A stretch of DNA of 64,000 nucleotides from NCBI GenBank assembly GCA_023265995.1, contig JAHFSA010000003.1:248001-312000 (forward strand), written 5' to 3'. Made by a program: the position numbers and the translations under genes. Below are positions 33,864 to 42,782 of the stretch, in pieces. Positions within the stretch are counted from its first letter, which is position 1, and every line of letters begins with the position of its first letter. Below the pieces are notes generated by a model. That model made no database searches and was not told the origin of the DNA. It saw only the letters and a program-made list of their open reading frames with translations. The stretch comes from Perlucidibaca sp. (GTDB taxonomy: Bacteria > Pseudomonadota > Gammaproteobacteria > Pseudomonadales > Moraxellaceae).

Positions 33864-35022
33864 AGACGGCCAGGAACGGACCGAACAACCCAGCGCGAAA
33901 AAGCTTGAGGATGCCCGTCGCCAGGGCCAGGTGCCGCGCTCGCGCGAACTCTCGACGACGCTGGTGACGCTGGCTGCGGCGACCGTGCTCTACGCCCTCG
34001 GCGAACAGTTCGCCCACGGCTTCATGAACCTGATGCGCTACGGCCTGTCGCCGGACTATCTCAACACCCGTGATCCCGAGCGTCTGCCGGGCATGTTCCA
34101 TCATTTCCTGGTCGAAGGCCTGATGCTGACCTGGCCGCTGCTGGCGGTGACCTTCGTGGCCGCGCTGGTGGCGGCGGTGATGCTGGGCGGTCTGACCTTC
34201 TCGCTCTCCTTCAAGCTGGAAAAGCTCAACCCGCTGGCCGGCATAGGGCGCATGTTCTCGCTGCAGAGCGGCGTCGAGCTGCTGAAGTCGGTGCTCAAGG
34301 TGCTCTTCATCGGCGGTGTCGCCTGGGTGCTGCTGCGCGGCCTCACCGACGACATCCTCGGTCTCGCCCTGCAATCGCCGGAGGCGGCGCTGGCCAGCAG
34401 CGGCAGCATGATGTCGTGGTTCTTCGTGGTGGTCAGCCTGCCGCTGGTGCTGATCGCGCTCATCGACGTGCCCTGGCAGCTCTGGAGCCATCACAAGCAG
34501 CTGCGCATGACGCGTCAGGAAGTCATGGACGAGCACAAGGAATCCGAGGGCCGGCCCGAGGTCAAGGGTCGCATCCGTGAAATGCAGCAGGCGGCTTCGC
34601 GTCGCCGCATGATGGAAAAGGTGCCCAAGGCCGACGTCATCATCACCAACCCGACGCATTACGCCGTGGCGCTGCGCTACGACGAGGCCCGCGGCGGCGC
34701 GCCGGTGGTGGTGGCCAAGGGCATAGACGAGGTGGCGGCACGCATCCGCGCCATTGCCGGCGAGCACGATGTGCCGCTGGTGGCTTCGCCGAGACTGGCG
34801 CGCGCGGTCTACGCCAGCTGCGACCTCGACGCCGAAATTCCTTCCGGCCTCTACCTCGCGGTCGCCCAGATCCTCACCTATGTCTATCAGCTCAAGCAGT
34901 GGCAGGCCATGGGCGGCGACATTCCGGCGGTGCCGGAGCCGGTGGTGGACGAACAGTATCTCAAGGGTCACGGCATGACGCCTGACTCCGACATGAACCC
35001 GCATCAGGATCAGCCAAGATGA
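33850..35022 (+). CDS. flhB: Flagellar export switch protein FlhB
   Basis: A 390-residue protein. N-terminal DGQERTEQPSAKKLEDARRQ, four membrane helices to about residue 215, then the cytoplasmic domain with the self-cleaving NPTH in VIITNPTHYAVAL (about 268-271). Cleavage switches export from rod/hook to filament substrates, together with FliK. It overlaps fliR at its start and flhA at its end (ATGA). Confidence 0.97.
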   Translation: MSASEDGQERTEQPSAKKLEDARRQGQVPRSRELSTTLVTLAAATVLYALGEQFAHGFMNLMRYGLSPDYLNTRDPERLPGMFHHFLVEGLMLTWPLLAVTFVAALVAAVMLGGLTFSLSFKLEKLNPLAGIGRMFSLQSGVELLKSVLKVLFIGGVAWVLLRGLTDDILGLALQSPEAALASSGSMMSWFFVVVSLPLVLIALIDVPWQLWSHHKQLRMTRQEVMDEHKESEGRPEVKGRIREMQQAASRRRMMEKVPKADVIITNPTHYAVALRYDEARGGAPVVVAKGIDEVAARIRAIAGEHDVPLVASPRLARAVYASCDLDAEIPSGLYLAVAQILTYVYQLKQWQAMGGDIPAVPEPVVDEQYLKGHGMTPDSDMNPHQDQPR

Positions 35023-37139
35023 CACAAGCCCATTCTGCCAACAGCGTGCAGGGCACGCTGCAAGACCTCGGCCGCAACGGTCTCGGCATTCTGCTGCTGA
35101 TCATGGCGCTGCTCGGCATGCTGGTGCTGCCGCTGCCGACCTTCCTGCTCGACCTGTTCTTCACCTTCAACATCGCGCTTTCGCTGATCATCCTGTTCGC
35201 GGTGATCTATGTGCAGCGACCCATGGATTTCAGCGCTTTCCCGTCGGTGCTGCTGCTGGCCACGCTGCTGCGCCTGGCGCTCAACGTCGCCTCGACCCGC
35301 GTCGTGCTGCTTGAAGGTCATCAGGGCCCGGGCGCAGCCGGCAAGGTCATCGAGTCCTTCGGGCATTTCATCATCGGCGGCAACTTCGCCGTCGGCATCG
35401 TGGTCTTCGTGATTCTCGTCATCATCAACTTCATGGTGGTGACCAAGGGCGCCGGACGTGTTTCGGAAGTGACCGCGCGTTTCACCCTCGACGCCATGCC
35501 GGGCAAGCAGATGGCCATCGACGCCGACCTCAATGCCGGCCTGCTGACCCAGGACGAGGCGCGCAAGCGCCGCGAGGAAGTGCGCATCGAGTCCGATTTC
35601 TACGGTGCCATGGATGGTGCCAGCAAGTTCGTCAAGGGCGATGCCATCGCCGGCATCCTGATCCTGTTCATCAACCTCATCGGCGGCCTCATCATCGGCA
35701 TGATGCAGCACGATCTGTCGGCGGGGCAGGCGGCCGAGTACTACGTGCTGCTCAGCATCGGCGACGGCCTGGTGGCGCAGATCCCGGCACTGCTGCTGTC
35801 GATCGCGGTGGCCGTCATCGTCACCCGCATCTCGCGCTCGCAGAGCATGAGCGACCAGGTCATCGGGCAGGTGTTCAGCAATCCGCGCGTGCTCTATCTC
35901 TCTGGCGTCATCATGCTCATCATCGGGCTCATCCCGAACATGCCGCACATCGTCTTCCTGCTACTGTCGGCGGCGTGCATCGGCGGTGGCTGGATGATCC
36001 AGCAGCGCGCGCTGCTGCCGGAGGTGGTGCCGGCCGGCGAGCCGCTGCCGGGCGATCCCGCCGCCGCCTCGCGTGCGCCTGCGGATATCCAGTGGGATGA
36101 CGTGGCGCATCAGGATGTCATCGGCCTCGAAGTCGGCTACCGCCTGATTCCGCTGGTCGACCGCAGCCAGGGTGGCGAGCTGGTCGGCCGCATCACCGGC
36201 GTGCGCAAGAAGCTGTCCAAGGATCTCGGTTTCCTGGTCCAGGCCGTGCACATCCGCGACAACCTCGACATGGCGCCGACCGGCTACCGCCTGCTGGTGC
36301 TCGGCGATGTCGTCGCCCAGGGCGAGATCCAGCCCGGCCTGGAGCTGGCCATCAATCCCGGCCAGGTGCACGGCAGCCTGCGCGGCATGCCGACCCGCGA
36401 TCCCGCCTTCGGCATGGAGGCGCTGTGGATAGAGCCGTCGCTGCGCGATCAGGCCCAGTCCCTGGGTTACACCGTGGTCGATACCGGCACCGTCATCGCC
36501 ACCCATCTCAGCCAGGTCATACGCCAGCATGCGCACGAACTGCTCGGCCACGAGGAAGTCCAGCAGTTGCTCGACCGTCTCGCCCAGAGCGATCCCAAGC
36601 TGGTCGACAGCCTGGTGCCCAAGCAGCTGCCGCTGAGTGTGGTGGTGCGCGTGCTGCAGAACCTGCTGCGCGAGGGCGTGTCGATACGCAGCATTCGTCT
36701 GATCGCCGAATCTTTGGCGGAGCAGGCGCCGAGAAGCAAGAATCCTGACGAATTGCTGGAGGGTGTGCGCGTCGCACTCGGCCGAATGATTATCCAGGAA
36801 ATCAATGGCTTGGAAGAAGAATTGCCGGTCATGGTTTTGGATTCAGAGTTGGAACAGATCTTGCTGAACAGCATTCGTGGGGGAGCTGGCTCGGTTGGCC
36901 TCGAACCCGGATTGGCGGAACGGCTGCAGCAGGGACTGGCGGATTACGCCCGTCGCCAGGAGGGCTCAGGAGAGCCTGCGGTGCTGCTGGTTTCACCCGC
37001 AATCCGGTCGTGGCTGTCGCGTTTCATCCGTCGCAGCATCCCCGCGCTGAACGTGCTTTCGTACAACGAAGTACCGGACAGCAAGCAGGTTCGCCTGGTG
37101 ACCAGCCTCGGTCCCCAGGGCCGCCTGAGCCAGAATTGA
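35019..37139 (+). CDS. flhA: Flagellar export gate protein FlhA
   Basis: A 706-residue export channel protein. Eight membrane helices in the first 330 residues contain the family signatures PSVLLLATLLRLALNVASTR and the cytoplasmic FHIPEP-type loop GRVSEVTARFTLDAMPGKQM. The C-terminal export-platform domain (about 365-700) binds chaperone-substrate complexes. Base use in 36720-37000 looks slightly less GC-rich (AATGATTATCCAGGAAATC region), with the frame intact. Confidence 0.97.
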   Translation: MTQAHSANSVQGTLQDLGRNGLGILLLIMALLGMLVLPLPTFLLDLFFTFNIALSLIILFAVIYVQRPMDFSAFPSVLLLATLLRLALNVASTRVVLLEGHQGPGAAGKVIESFGHFIIGGNFAVGIVVFVILVIINFMVVTKGAGRVSEVTARFTLDAMPGKQMAIDADLNAGLLTQDEARKRREEVRIESDFYGAMDGASKFVKGDAIAGILILFINLIGGLIIGMMQHDLSAGQAAEYYVLLSIGDGLVAQIPALLLSIAVAVIVTRISRSQSMSDQVIGQVFSNPRVLYLSGVIMLIIGLIPNMPHIVFLLLSAACIGGGWMIQQRALLPEVVPAGEPLPGDPAAASRAPADIQWDDVAHQDVIGLEVGYRLIPLVDRSQGGELVGRITGVRKKLSKDLGFLVQAVHIRDNLDMAPTGYRLLVLGDVVAQGEIQPGLELAINPGQVHGSLRGMPTRDPAFGMEALWIEPSLRDQAQSLGYTVVDTGTVIATHLSQVIRQHAHELLGHEEVQQLLDRLAQSDPKLVDSLVPKQLPLSVVVRVLQNLLREGVSIRSIRLIAESLAEQAPRSKNPDELLEGVRVALGRMIIQEINGLEEELPVMVLDSELEQILLNSIRGGAGSVGLEPGLAERLQQGLADYARRQEGSGEPAVLLVSPAIRSWLSRFIRRSIPALNVLSYNEVPDSKQVRLVTSLGPQGRLSQN

Positions 37140-37178
37140 TGCGCTTTGCCGGCCAGCCGGCATGAGGAGTCCAGGAAC

Positions 37179-38345
37179 ATGAAGATCAAGAAATACCGCG
37201 CCGCCGACAGTCAGCAGGCCATGCGCCTGATCCGCGCCGAGCAGGGCCCTGATGCCAGCATCCTGACCTGCTACCAGGTGCCGGAAGGCATAGAGTTCGT
37301 CGTCGCCCTGGATGCTCCCGATCTCGATGACGTCGATCAGCCGGCGGCTGTTGTCGCCGAGCCGCGCCGTCAGAAAATTGACGTTCGCAGCGGTGCGCAG
37401 GGCAGTGGCGGTGATCGCGACATGCTGACCCTGCGTCAGGAGCTGGGCTCCATGCGCACGCTGCTGGAACGTCATCTGCACCGTCTCGCCGTGCGCGAGC
37501 CGCAACCGGCCGTGGCCGCTTCGTCACTGCTGACGCGTCTGGCCGCCGCCGGTCTCACCGGCCCGCTGCAACAACGCCTGCGCGCGCTGCTGCCGGACAC
37601 GGCCGGTCGTGACGCGCTGGCCGAGGCGCTGCATGCCAGCCTCGCCGACATCAGCTGCGCGAGCTGGCCGGAGCAGGGCGTGAGCGCGCTCATCGGCCCG
37701 TCCGGCGCCGGCAAGAGCCATCTCCTCGCCACCCTGGCGCTGCAGCATGTGCTGACCGGCGCGCCGCAGCCGCTCTATCTGGTCAGCTGCGACCAGCAGC
37801 GCTTCGGCGCCCGCGAGCAGCTGCAGGCCCTGGGCCGCGTGCTGCGCCTGCCGGTGCTGTTCGCGAGCGATGCCACGATGCTGCGCGAAGAACTCGCGAC
37901 ACTGCCGGAAAACGCCCGCGTGCTGCTCGATACCGCCGGTGTCGATCATGGTGACAGCGCCGCTCTGGCGGCACTGGCGACACTGCTCGATGACGCCGGC
38001 ATTGACCATCGCGCGCTGGTCATCGCCCTTGACATGGCCGATGGCGTGCAGCACGACACGCTCGCGGCCTATGCCGCCCTGAATCCCGCCGGCATCGTCG
38101 CCACCCGCGCCGACACGCTCGCCGCCGGTGGTCTGGCCTCCTGGCTGTGCCGCTCCGGCATGCCCTGGCTGGGCGCCAGCGCCAGCCGCGACCCGGCCAC
38201 GGCCTGGCGTGCCGCCGACACCCGGACTCTCGTCGACGGACTGCTGCCGACCTGGGTCGAACCTGAAATCGTCGTGCCTGCCGCCAGCGAGGTGCCGGCC
38301 ACGGTATCGCGCTGGTCGTGGACCGCGCAGCGCATTTCGGCCTGA
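37179..38345 (+). CDS. flhF: Flagellar placement GTPase FlhF (divergent GTPase motifs)
   Basis: A 388-residue SRP-type GTPase-family protein placing the flagellum at the pole. The N-terminal MKIKKYRAADSQQAMRLIRA and QGPDASIL are clear FlhF. The nucleotide motifs are altered. The P-loop is GPSGAGKSH (173-181) where GxTGxGKTT is usual. G3 is DTAGV (251-255) rather than DTAGR. The TKxD motif reads TRAD (309-312). It is also shorter than the roughly 430 residues of P. aeruginosa FlhF. It lies between flhA and fleN as in polar flagellates. The ATG at 37179 follows AGGAG. Confidence 0.88.
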   Translation: MKIKKYRAADSQQAMRLIRAEQGPDASILTCYQVPEGIEFVVALDAPDLDDVDQPAAVVAEPRRQKIDVRSGAQGSGGDRDMLTLRQELGSMRTLLERHLHRLAVREPQPAVAASSLLTRLAAAGLTGPLQQRLRALLPDTAGRDALAEALHASLADISCASWPEQGVSALIGPSGAGKSHLLATLALQHVLTGAPQPLYLVSCDQQRFGAREQLQALGRVLRLPVLFASDATMLREELATLPENARVLLDTAGVDHGDSAALAALATLLDDAGIDHRALVIALDMADGVQHDTLAAYAALNPAGIVATRADTLAAGGLASWLCRSGMPWLGASASRDPATAWRAADTRTLVDGLLPTWVEPEIVVPAASEVPATVSRWSWTAQRISA

Positions 38346-38375
38346 CCCCGGCAACATCGGCAAGGAAGACACAAC

Positions 38376-39203
38376 ATGCATCCCGTACAAGTGATCGCGG
38401 TAGCCAGTGGCAAAGGTGGCGTAGGCAAGACCAACGTTTCCATCAATCTCGCCTGCCAGATGGCGCGGCGCGGTCAGCGCGTCCTGCTCATGGATGCCGA
38501 CCTCGGTCTGGCCAATGTCGACATTCTGCTCGGCTTGCGTCCGACCCTGAACCTGTCGCATGTGGTGACCGGCGAATGCGGGCTCAATGATGTGCTCATG
38601 CCGGGCCCGTTCGGCATCAGCGTGATTCCGGCGGCGTCCGGCATCAAGCGCATGGCCGAGCTGACGCCGGCGCAGCATGCCAGCCTGGTGCAGGGCTTCG
38701 GCAGCCTGGCCGAACCCTATGACGTGCTGGTGGTGGATACCGCCGCCGGCATTTCCGACAGCGTGGTCAGCTTCAGCCAGGCCAGCCAGCATGTGCTGGT
38801 GGTGGTCACCGAGGAGCCGACCTCGCTGGCCGACGCCTACGGCCTGATCAAGGTGCTCAACCGCGATGCCGGCATCACCCGCTTCAAGGTGGTCTGCAAC
38901 ATGGTCAGCAGCGAGGGCCAGGCGCGCAAGGTGTTCGAGCGCCTGTGCGCGGTCGCCGAGCGCTTCCTCGATGTGCACCTGGCCTTCGCCGGTGCCATTC
39001 CGCGTGACGAATTCCTGCTCCGGGCCGTGGCGCGTCAGCGCGCGGTCAGCGAGCTCTATCCCGCCACCGAGTCGGTCTCGGCGTTCAAGCGCCTGGCCGA
39101 TGCCGCGGCGACCTGGCCGGTGCCGAAAGGCCCGCGCGGTCACATCGAGTTCTTCTTCGAGCGACTGCTGCCCACGGACAAAGAGGTAAGCATGGCATGG
39201 TAA
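38376..39203 (+). CDS. fleN: MinD-like flagellar number regulator FleN (FlhG)
   Basis: A 275-residue ParA/MinD-type ATPase. The deviant Walker A is ASGKGGVGKTN (residues 10-20), followed by LLMDADLGLANVDILLGL and DVLVVDTAAGISDSVVSF. In Pseudomonas FleN restrains FleQ and limits flagellar number. The C-terminus ends SMAW and overlaps fliA by 7 bases. Confidence 0.95.
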   Translation: MHPVQVIAVASGKGGVGKTNVSINLACQMARRGQRVLLMDADLGLANVDILLGLRPTLNLSHVVTGECGLNDVLMPGPFGISVIPAASGIKRMAELTPAQHASLVQGFGSLAEPYDVLVVDTAAGISDSVVSFSQASQHVLVVVTEEPTSLADAYGLIKVLNRDAGITRFKVVCNMVSSEGQARKVFERLCAVAERFLDVHLAFAGAIPRDEFLLRAVARQRAVSELYPATESVSAFKRLADAAATWPVPKGPRGHIEFFFERLLPTDKEVSMAW

Positions 39204-39934
39204 GCGCATACGCAACCTACCAGCAGGTCCAGCGCGGCAGTCGCGACGAGCTGGTGCTGCAGCACGCCGCCCTGGTCAAGCGCCACGCCCTGCATCTCAA
39301 GGGCCGCCTGCCGCCGAGCCAGGATATCGACGATCTCATCCAGGCCGGCATGATCGGTCTGCTGGAAGCCGCCAGCCACTACGAGGGCGACAAGGGCGCC
39401 AGCTTCGAGACCTATGCCGGCATCCGCATCCGTGGCGCCATGATGGATCAGCTCCGTCGCGGCGGCTGGGCACCGCGTTCGGTGGCCAAGACCTCGCGTG
39501 ACATCGGTCAGGCGCGCAGCAAGGTGCAGCAGCGCCTCGGCCGCGAAGCCACGGCCGCCGAGGTGGCGCGCGAGCTGGCCGTGGATCTGCAGACCTATCA
39601 CGCCTGGCTGCAGGATACCGAGGGTCTTTATCTGGCCAGTCTGGACCAGATCATCGAGGAGCATCCGGAGGCGCCGCTGCTGGCTGACGAGGCCGGCGGC
39701 ACGCCGCTGCACGAGCTGCTCGGCGCCGGTTTCGAGCAGTCCCTGGCCGAGGAGATCGAGCGTCTGCCCGAGCGCGAGCGCATGGTCATGTCGCTCTACT
39801 ACGAGCGCGGACTGAACATGAAGGAAATCGGGCTGGTGCTGGAGGTGACGGAATCTCGCGTCTGCCAGCTCCATGCCCAGGCTGTCGGGCGCCTGCGCAA
39901 GGCACTGGTCGAATGGGCCGGAGAGACCGCGTGA
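39197..39934 (+). CDS. fliA: Flagellar sigma factor FliA (sigma-28)
   Basis: A 245-residue sigma factor. Region 2 contains DIDDLIQAGMIGLLEAASHY and FETYAGIRIRGAMMDQLR, region 3 WAPRSVAKTSRDI, and region 4 ERERMVMSLYYERGLNMKEI and ESRVCQLHAQA. Full length. It should read the four FliA-type promoters found here (cheY, flgM, fliC, fliS) and is inhibited by FlgM, encoded at 44912-45205. Confidence 0.97.
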   Translation: MVSAYATYQQVQRGSRDELVLQHAALVKRHALHLKGRLPPSQDIDDLIQAGMIGLLEAASHYEGDKGASFETYAGIRIRGAMMDQLRRGGWAPRSVAKTSRDIGQARSKVQQRLGREATAAEVARELAVDLQTYHAWLQDTEGLYLASLDQIIEEHPEAPLLADEAGGTPLHELLGAGFEQSLAEEIERLPERERMVMSLYYERGLNMKEIGLVLEVTESRVCQLHAQAVGRLRKALVEWAGETA

Positions 39935-39957
39935 GCGCGGTGCAGGAGACTTGATTC

Positions 39958-40740
39958 ATGGATTTCATGACCATAGCCGGAGTCGTGCTGGCCTTCGTGG
40001 CCATCATCGTGGGCAGCATTCTCAAGGGCGCCGGCCTCAAGGGCCTGGTCGGCGGCGCTGCCTTCATGATCGTCATCGTCGGTACCCTGGCTGCCGTGCT
40101 GGTGCAGACGCCGAAGCCGGTTTTCATGCGTGCCATGAAGATGTTCGGCTGGCTGTTCAAGCCGCCGCGCCTGGAGCCCGAGGCCCAGGTCGCACGCGTC
40201 GTGGAATGGAGCCGCATCGCCCGCAAGGATGGCCTCATGGGCCTGGAAGCGCGCATTGACGATGTCGAGGACAGCTTCGTGCAGAAGGGTCTGCAGCTGC
40301 TGGTCGACGGTGGCGAGCCGGAAAGCATACGCAATGTCCTGGAGGTCGAGCTGGAGACCGCCGAGGAGCATGACACCGCCGCCGCCAAGGTCTTCGAGGC
40401 CATGGGCGTGTACGCGCCGACCCTGGGTATCGTCGGTGCCGTGCTCGGCCTCATGGCGGTCATGGCCAACCTGGCCGACCCCAGCAAGCTCGGTCACGGC
40501 ATTGCCGCGGCCTTCACCGCGACCATCTACGGTATCGCCTCGGCCAACCTGTTCTTCCTGCCCTTCGGCAACAAGCTCAAGCACCTGGTCAAGGAGCAGG
40601 CCAAGATCCGCGCCATGATGATCGAGGGCCTGGTGTCGATTGCCCAGGGCGACAACCCGCGCAACATCGAGACCCGCCTGCAGGGCTATTTCGTGCAGGA
40701 GCCGGCGAAAGACAAGGCCAAGGGCAAGGGGAAGAACTGA
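39958..40740 (+). CDS. motC: Flagellar stator protein MotC (MotA-type)
   Basis: A 260-residue proton-channel subunit with four membrane helices (about 3-22, 28-48, 145-170, 178-200). Conserved parts: GVYAPTLGIVGAVLGLMAVM and LGHGIAAAFTATIYGIASAN. The basic C-terminal tail KDKAKGKGKN is unremarkable. It starts 23 bases after fliA and is followed by motD, the usual Pseudomonas MotCD arrangement. No separate promoter seen. Confidence 0.93.
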   Translation: MDFMTIAGVVLAFVAIIVGSILKGAGLKGLVGGAAFMIVIVGTLAAVLVQTPKPVFMRAMKMFGWLFKPPRLEPEAQVARVVEWSRIARKDGLMGLEARIDDVEDSFVQKGLQLLVDGGEPESIRNVLEVELETAEEHDTAAAKVFEAMGVYAPTLGIVGAVLGLMAVMANLADPSKLGHGIAAAFTATIYGIASANLFFLPFGNKLKHLVKEQAKIRAMMIEGLVSIAQGDNPRNIETRLQGYFVQEPAKDKAKGKGKN

Positions 40741-40741
40741 C

Positions 40742-41587
40742 ATGGCGCGCAAGCACAAGCACGAAGATCATGTGAATCATGAGGCCTGGGCCATTCCCTA
40801 CGGCGATCTGGTGACCTTGCTGCTGGCGCTGTTCGTGGTGATGTATGCCATTTCCTCGGTCAACGAGGGCAAGTATCGCGCCGTCTCGGCATCGCTCAAT
40901 GCCGCCTTCTCCGGTGTGCCGCGCACCCCGGTGCCGGTGCAGATCGGCGAGGTGCCGGTGCAGTCCGAAGGTCAGCGTCCCGACGTGGATCTGCTGCCGC
41001 CGGCGCAGCCGCCGGGCGTGCCTGCCAACGACAGCACCGAAAGCAACGAGACCGGGGCAGGCGAGGGCGAGGGCCAGGGCGGCCTCAAGGTCATGGCCAA
41101 TGATCTGCAGCAGTCGCTGTCCGACCTCATCAAGGCCAAGGTCATCGTGGTGCGGGAAACGCCGTACTGGCTGGAGATCGAGATCCAGACCGATCTGCTC
41201 TTCGCCAGCGGCACCTCGCGCCTGTCGGTGCCGGCGACCGACATCCTCAAGCGCCTGGCCGCCGTGCTGGCGCGTTTCCCCAACCCGATCCGGGTCGAGG
41301 GCCATACCGACAATCTGCCCATCAGCACGTCGGCCTTCCCCTCGAACTGGGAGCTGTCGGCCGCGCGTGCCGCCAGTGTCGTGCATCTGCTCATGGAGGC
41401 CGGCATCGCGCCGTCGCGCATGGCGGTCATCGGTCTCGCCGAGTATCGTCCGGTCGCCGTCAACAATCAGGCCAGCGGGCGCAATCGCAATCGTCGCGTG
41501 CAGCTGATTATTCCGGCCAGGAATGCCAATATCCCCATGGTGCGCGAAGATATGCTGTCCGCCGATCACACAGGAAAGAAGTCATGA
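40742..41587 (+). CDS. motD: Flagellar stator protein MotD (MotB-type)
   Basis: A 281-residue stator subunit. One membrane helix (about 18-40) begins IPYGDLVTLLLALFVVMYA, with the proton-carrying Asp22. The C-terminal OmpA-like peptidoglycan-binding domain (about 150-270) has RVEGHTDNLPI and GRNRNRRVQLI. The ATG at 40742 is one base after motC. Overlaps the next gene by 4 bases. Confidence 0.95.
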   Translation: MARKHKHEDHVNHEAWAIPYGDLVTLLLALFVVMYAISSVNEGKYRAVSASLNAAFSGVPRTPVPVQIGEVPVQSEGQRPDVDLLPPAQPPGVPANDSTESNETGAGEGEGQGGLKVMANDLQQSLSDLIKAKVIVVRETPYWLEIEIQTDLLFASGTSRLSVPATDILKRLAAVLARFPNPIRVEGHTDNLPISTSAFPSNWELSAARAASVVHLLMEAGIAPSRMAVIGLAEYRPVAVNNQASGRNRNRRVQLIIPARNANIPMVREDMLSADHTGKKS

Positions 41588-42468
41588 CCACGAGTGCTGT
41601 CCAGTCCGGCCAGAATCCGCTGCAGAGCCTTGCCGATCCGCTGCATGAGCTGGGCTCCCGCATCGGTGTCGACACGCCGCTGGGCGACTGGCTGATGAGC
41701 GAGGTCGCCGCACCGGTCGTGCTGGCCGCCGGCGTTCTGCTGCTGGTGCTGGTGGTGCTGAAGTTGCTGGGTCTTCGTCGTCGTGCCCGTGCCGCCGCCA
41801 GCGCGGAGGCGAATCTCGAACGTGCCGCCGCGGCTGCCGTTGCCAGCGTGCGCACGGATCCGGCCATGGAGGCCCAGGGTCGTACGCATCCGGAAGCGCT
41901 GTCCATGCTCTACGATGCCCCCGCGCGTCGCGAGCCGGTGCTTGCCGCTGCTGCCGCTGACACCGCCGCGCCCCAGCGTCCGGCTCCTGCATACGCCGCT
42001 CCGGCCAGCGTCGCTCCGGCGCCTGCTGCATACACTGAAACAGCTTCGGCACCGCGCCCGGCTGCGCCGGCCGCCGATGTCGTGGTCGAGAACTCCTCGC
42101 TGCGCCTCATGGTCTCTGCCGTTGATCGTCTGCTGCAGCGCGTGGAATCGCAGCAGGCGCAGATTCATGCCCTGCTCGACGAACTCAAGGCGCAGTCATC
42201 GGCCCTGCTGGTGCAGGGTGAGCGTCTGCTTGAACTCGAAGCGCGTGTCGCCGGTCAGGATAACGCCGTGCCTGCGGCTGCGCCGGCCCCGGCGGGCGAG
42301 CAGATGCCGTCGCTGGAGCAGGCCATCGCCCTGTCGGCCCAGGGTGCCGACGAGCACGAGCTGGTCAGCCAGCTCGGTCTGTCGGCCGCCGAGGCACGTC
42401 TGATCAATCTGGTTCACGGTCAGTCGGCGGCGTCGACCAGCCGTGGCGCCGACATAGTATCGGGCTGA
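41584..42468 (+). CDS. DUF2802-type protein with one membrane helix
   Basis: A 294-residue protein. One membrane segment at about 40-63 (APVVLAAGVLLLVLVVLKLL), an Ala/Pro-rich linker (about 75-170), a coiled-coil-like stretch (about 175-220) and a C-terminal motif LEQAIALSAQGADEHELVSQ then LGLSAAEARLINLVHG, which is the DUF2802 pattern. In pseudomonads a DUF2802 gene also lies next to motCD/cheW genes; function unknown. Its last 49 bases overlap the convergent fhlB-like gene. Confidence 0.75.
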   Translation: MTTSAVQSGQNPLQSLADPLHELGSRIGVDTPLGDWLMSEVAAPVVLAAGVLLLVLVVLKLLGLRRRARAAASAEANLERAAAAAVASVRTDPAMEAQGRTHPEALSMLYDAPARREPVLAAAAADTAAPQRPAPAYAAPASVAPAPAAYTETASAPRPAAPAADVVVENSSLRLMVSAVDRLLQRVESQQAQIHALLDELKAQSSALLVQGERLLELEARVAGQDNAVPAAAPAPAGEQMPSLEQAIALSAQGADEHELVSQLGLSAAEARLINLVHGQSAASTSRGADIVSG

Positions 42469-42782
42469 GATTCCTCTGCTGCTGCCTGCGCCGGCCGGCC
42501 TGAGGGTCTGGCCGGTGGCTGCGTGCCGCGCAGGCGGTAGGCGAAGGCGAGGATTTCGGCCACGGCCACGAACAGCGGCAGCGGAATCTCGTCATCCAGG
42601 CGCACCTGCGACAGCAGTCGGGTCAGGTTGGCGTCGCGGTGTATCGGCACGCCATGGGTCTGGGCCAGCGCCAGCATGGTGTCGCGCAGTTCGCCATCGG
42701 CATGTGCGATGACCCGGGGCGCGGAAACGCCATCGTAGGCCAGGGCCACCGCGCCCGGACGTTGTTCGCGCTGCCGGCTCAT
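42420..42782 (-). CDS. FlhB C-terminal-domain homologue (FhlB/YscU-type)
   Basis: A 120-residue stand-alone version of the FlhB cytoplasmic domain. AVALAYDGVSAPRVIAHADG aligns with the FlhB strand after NPTH, followed by GVPIHRDANLTRLLSQV and LPLFVAVAEILAFAYRL. No membrane helix and no NPTH, so it cannot self-cleave. It starts in an ATGA overlap with the fliK-like gene and converges with the DUF2802 gene, overlapping it by 49 bases. Such proteins can partly replace FlhB's C-terminal half in other bacteria. Confidence 0.8.
   Translation of the reverse strand: MSRQREQRPGAVALAYDGVSAPRVIAHADGELRDTMLALAQTHGVPIHRDANLTRLLSQVRLDDEIPLPLFVAVAEILAFAYRLRGTQPPARPSGRPAQAAAEESQPDTMSAPRLVDAAD

Noticed and set aside
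36720-37000. Slightly AT-richer patch inside flhA taken as possible transfer or recombination
   Set aside because: The frame and FlhA conservation run straight through it, and the change in composition is small.
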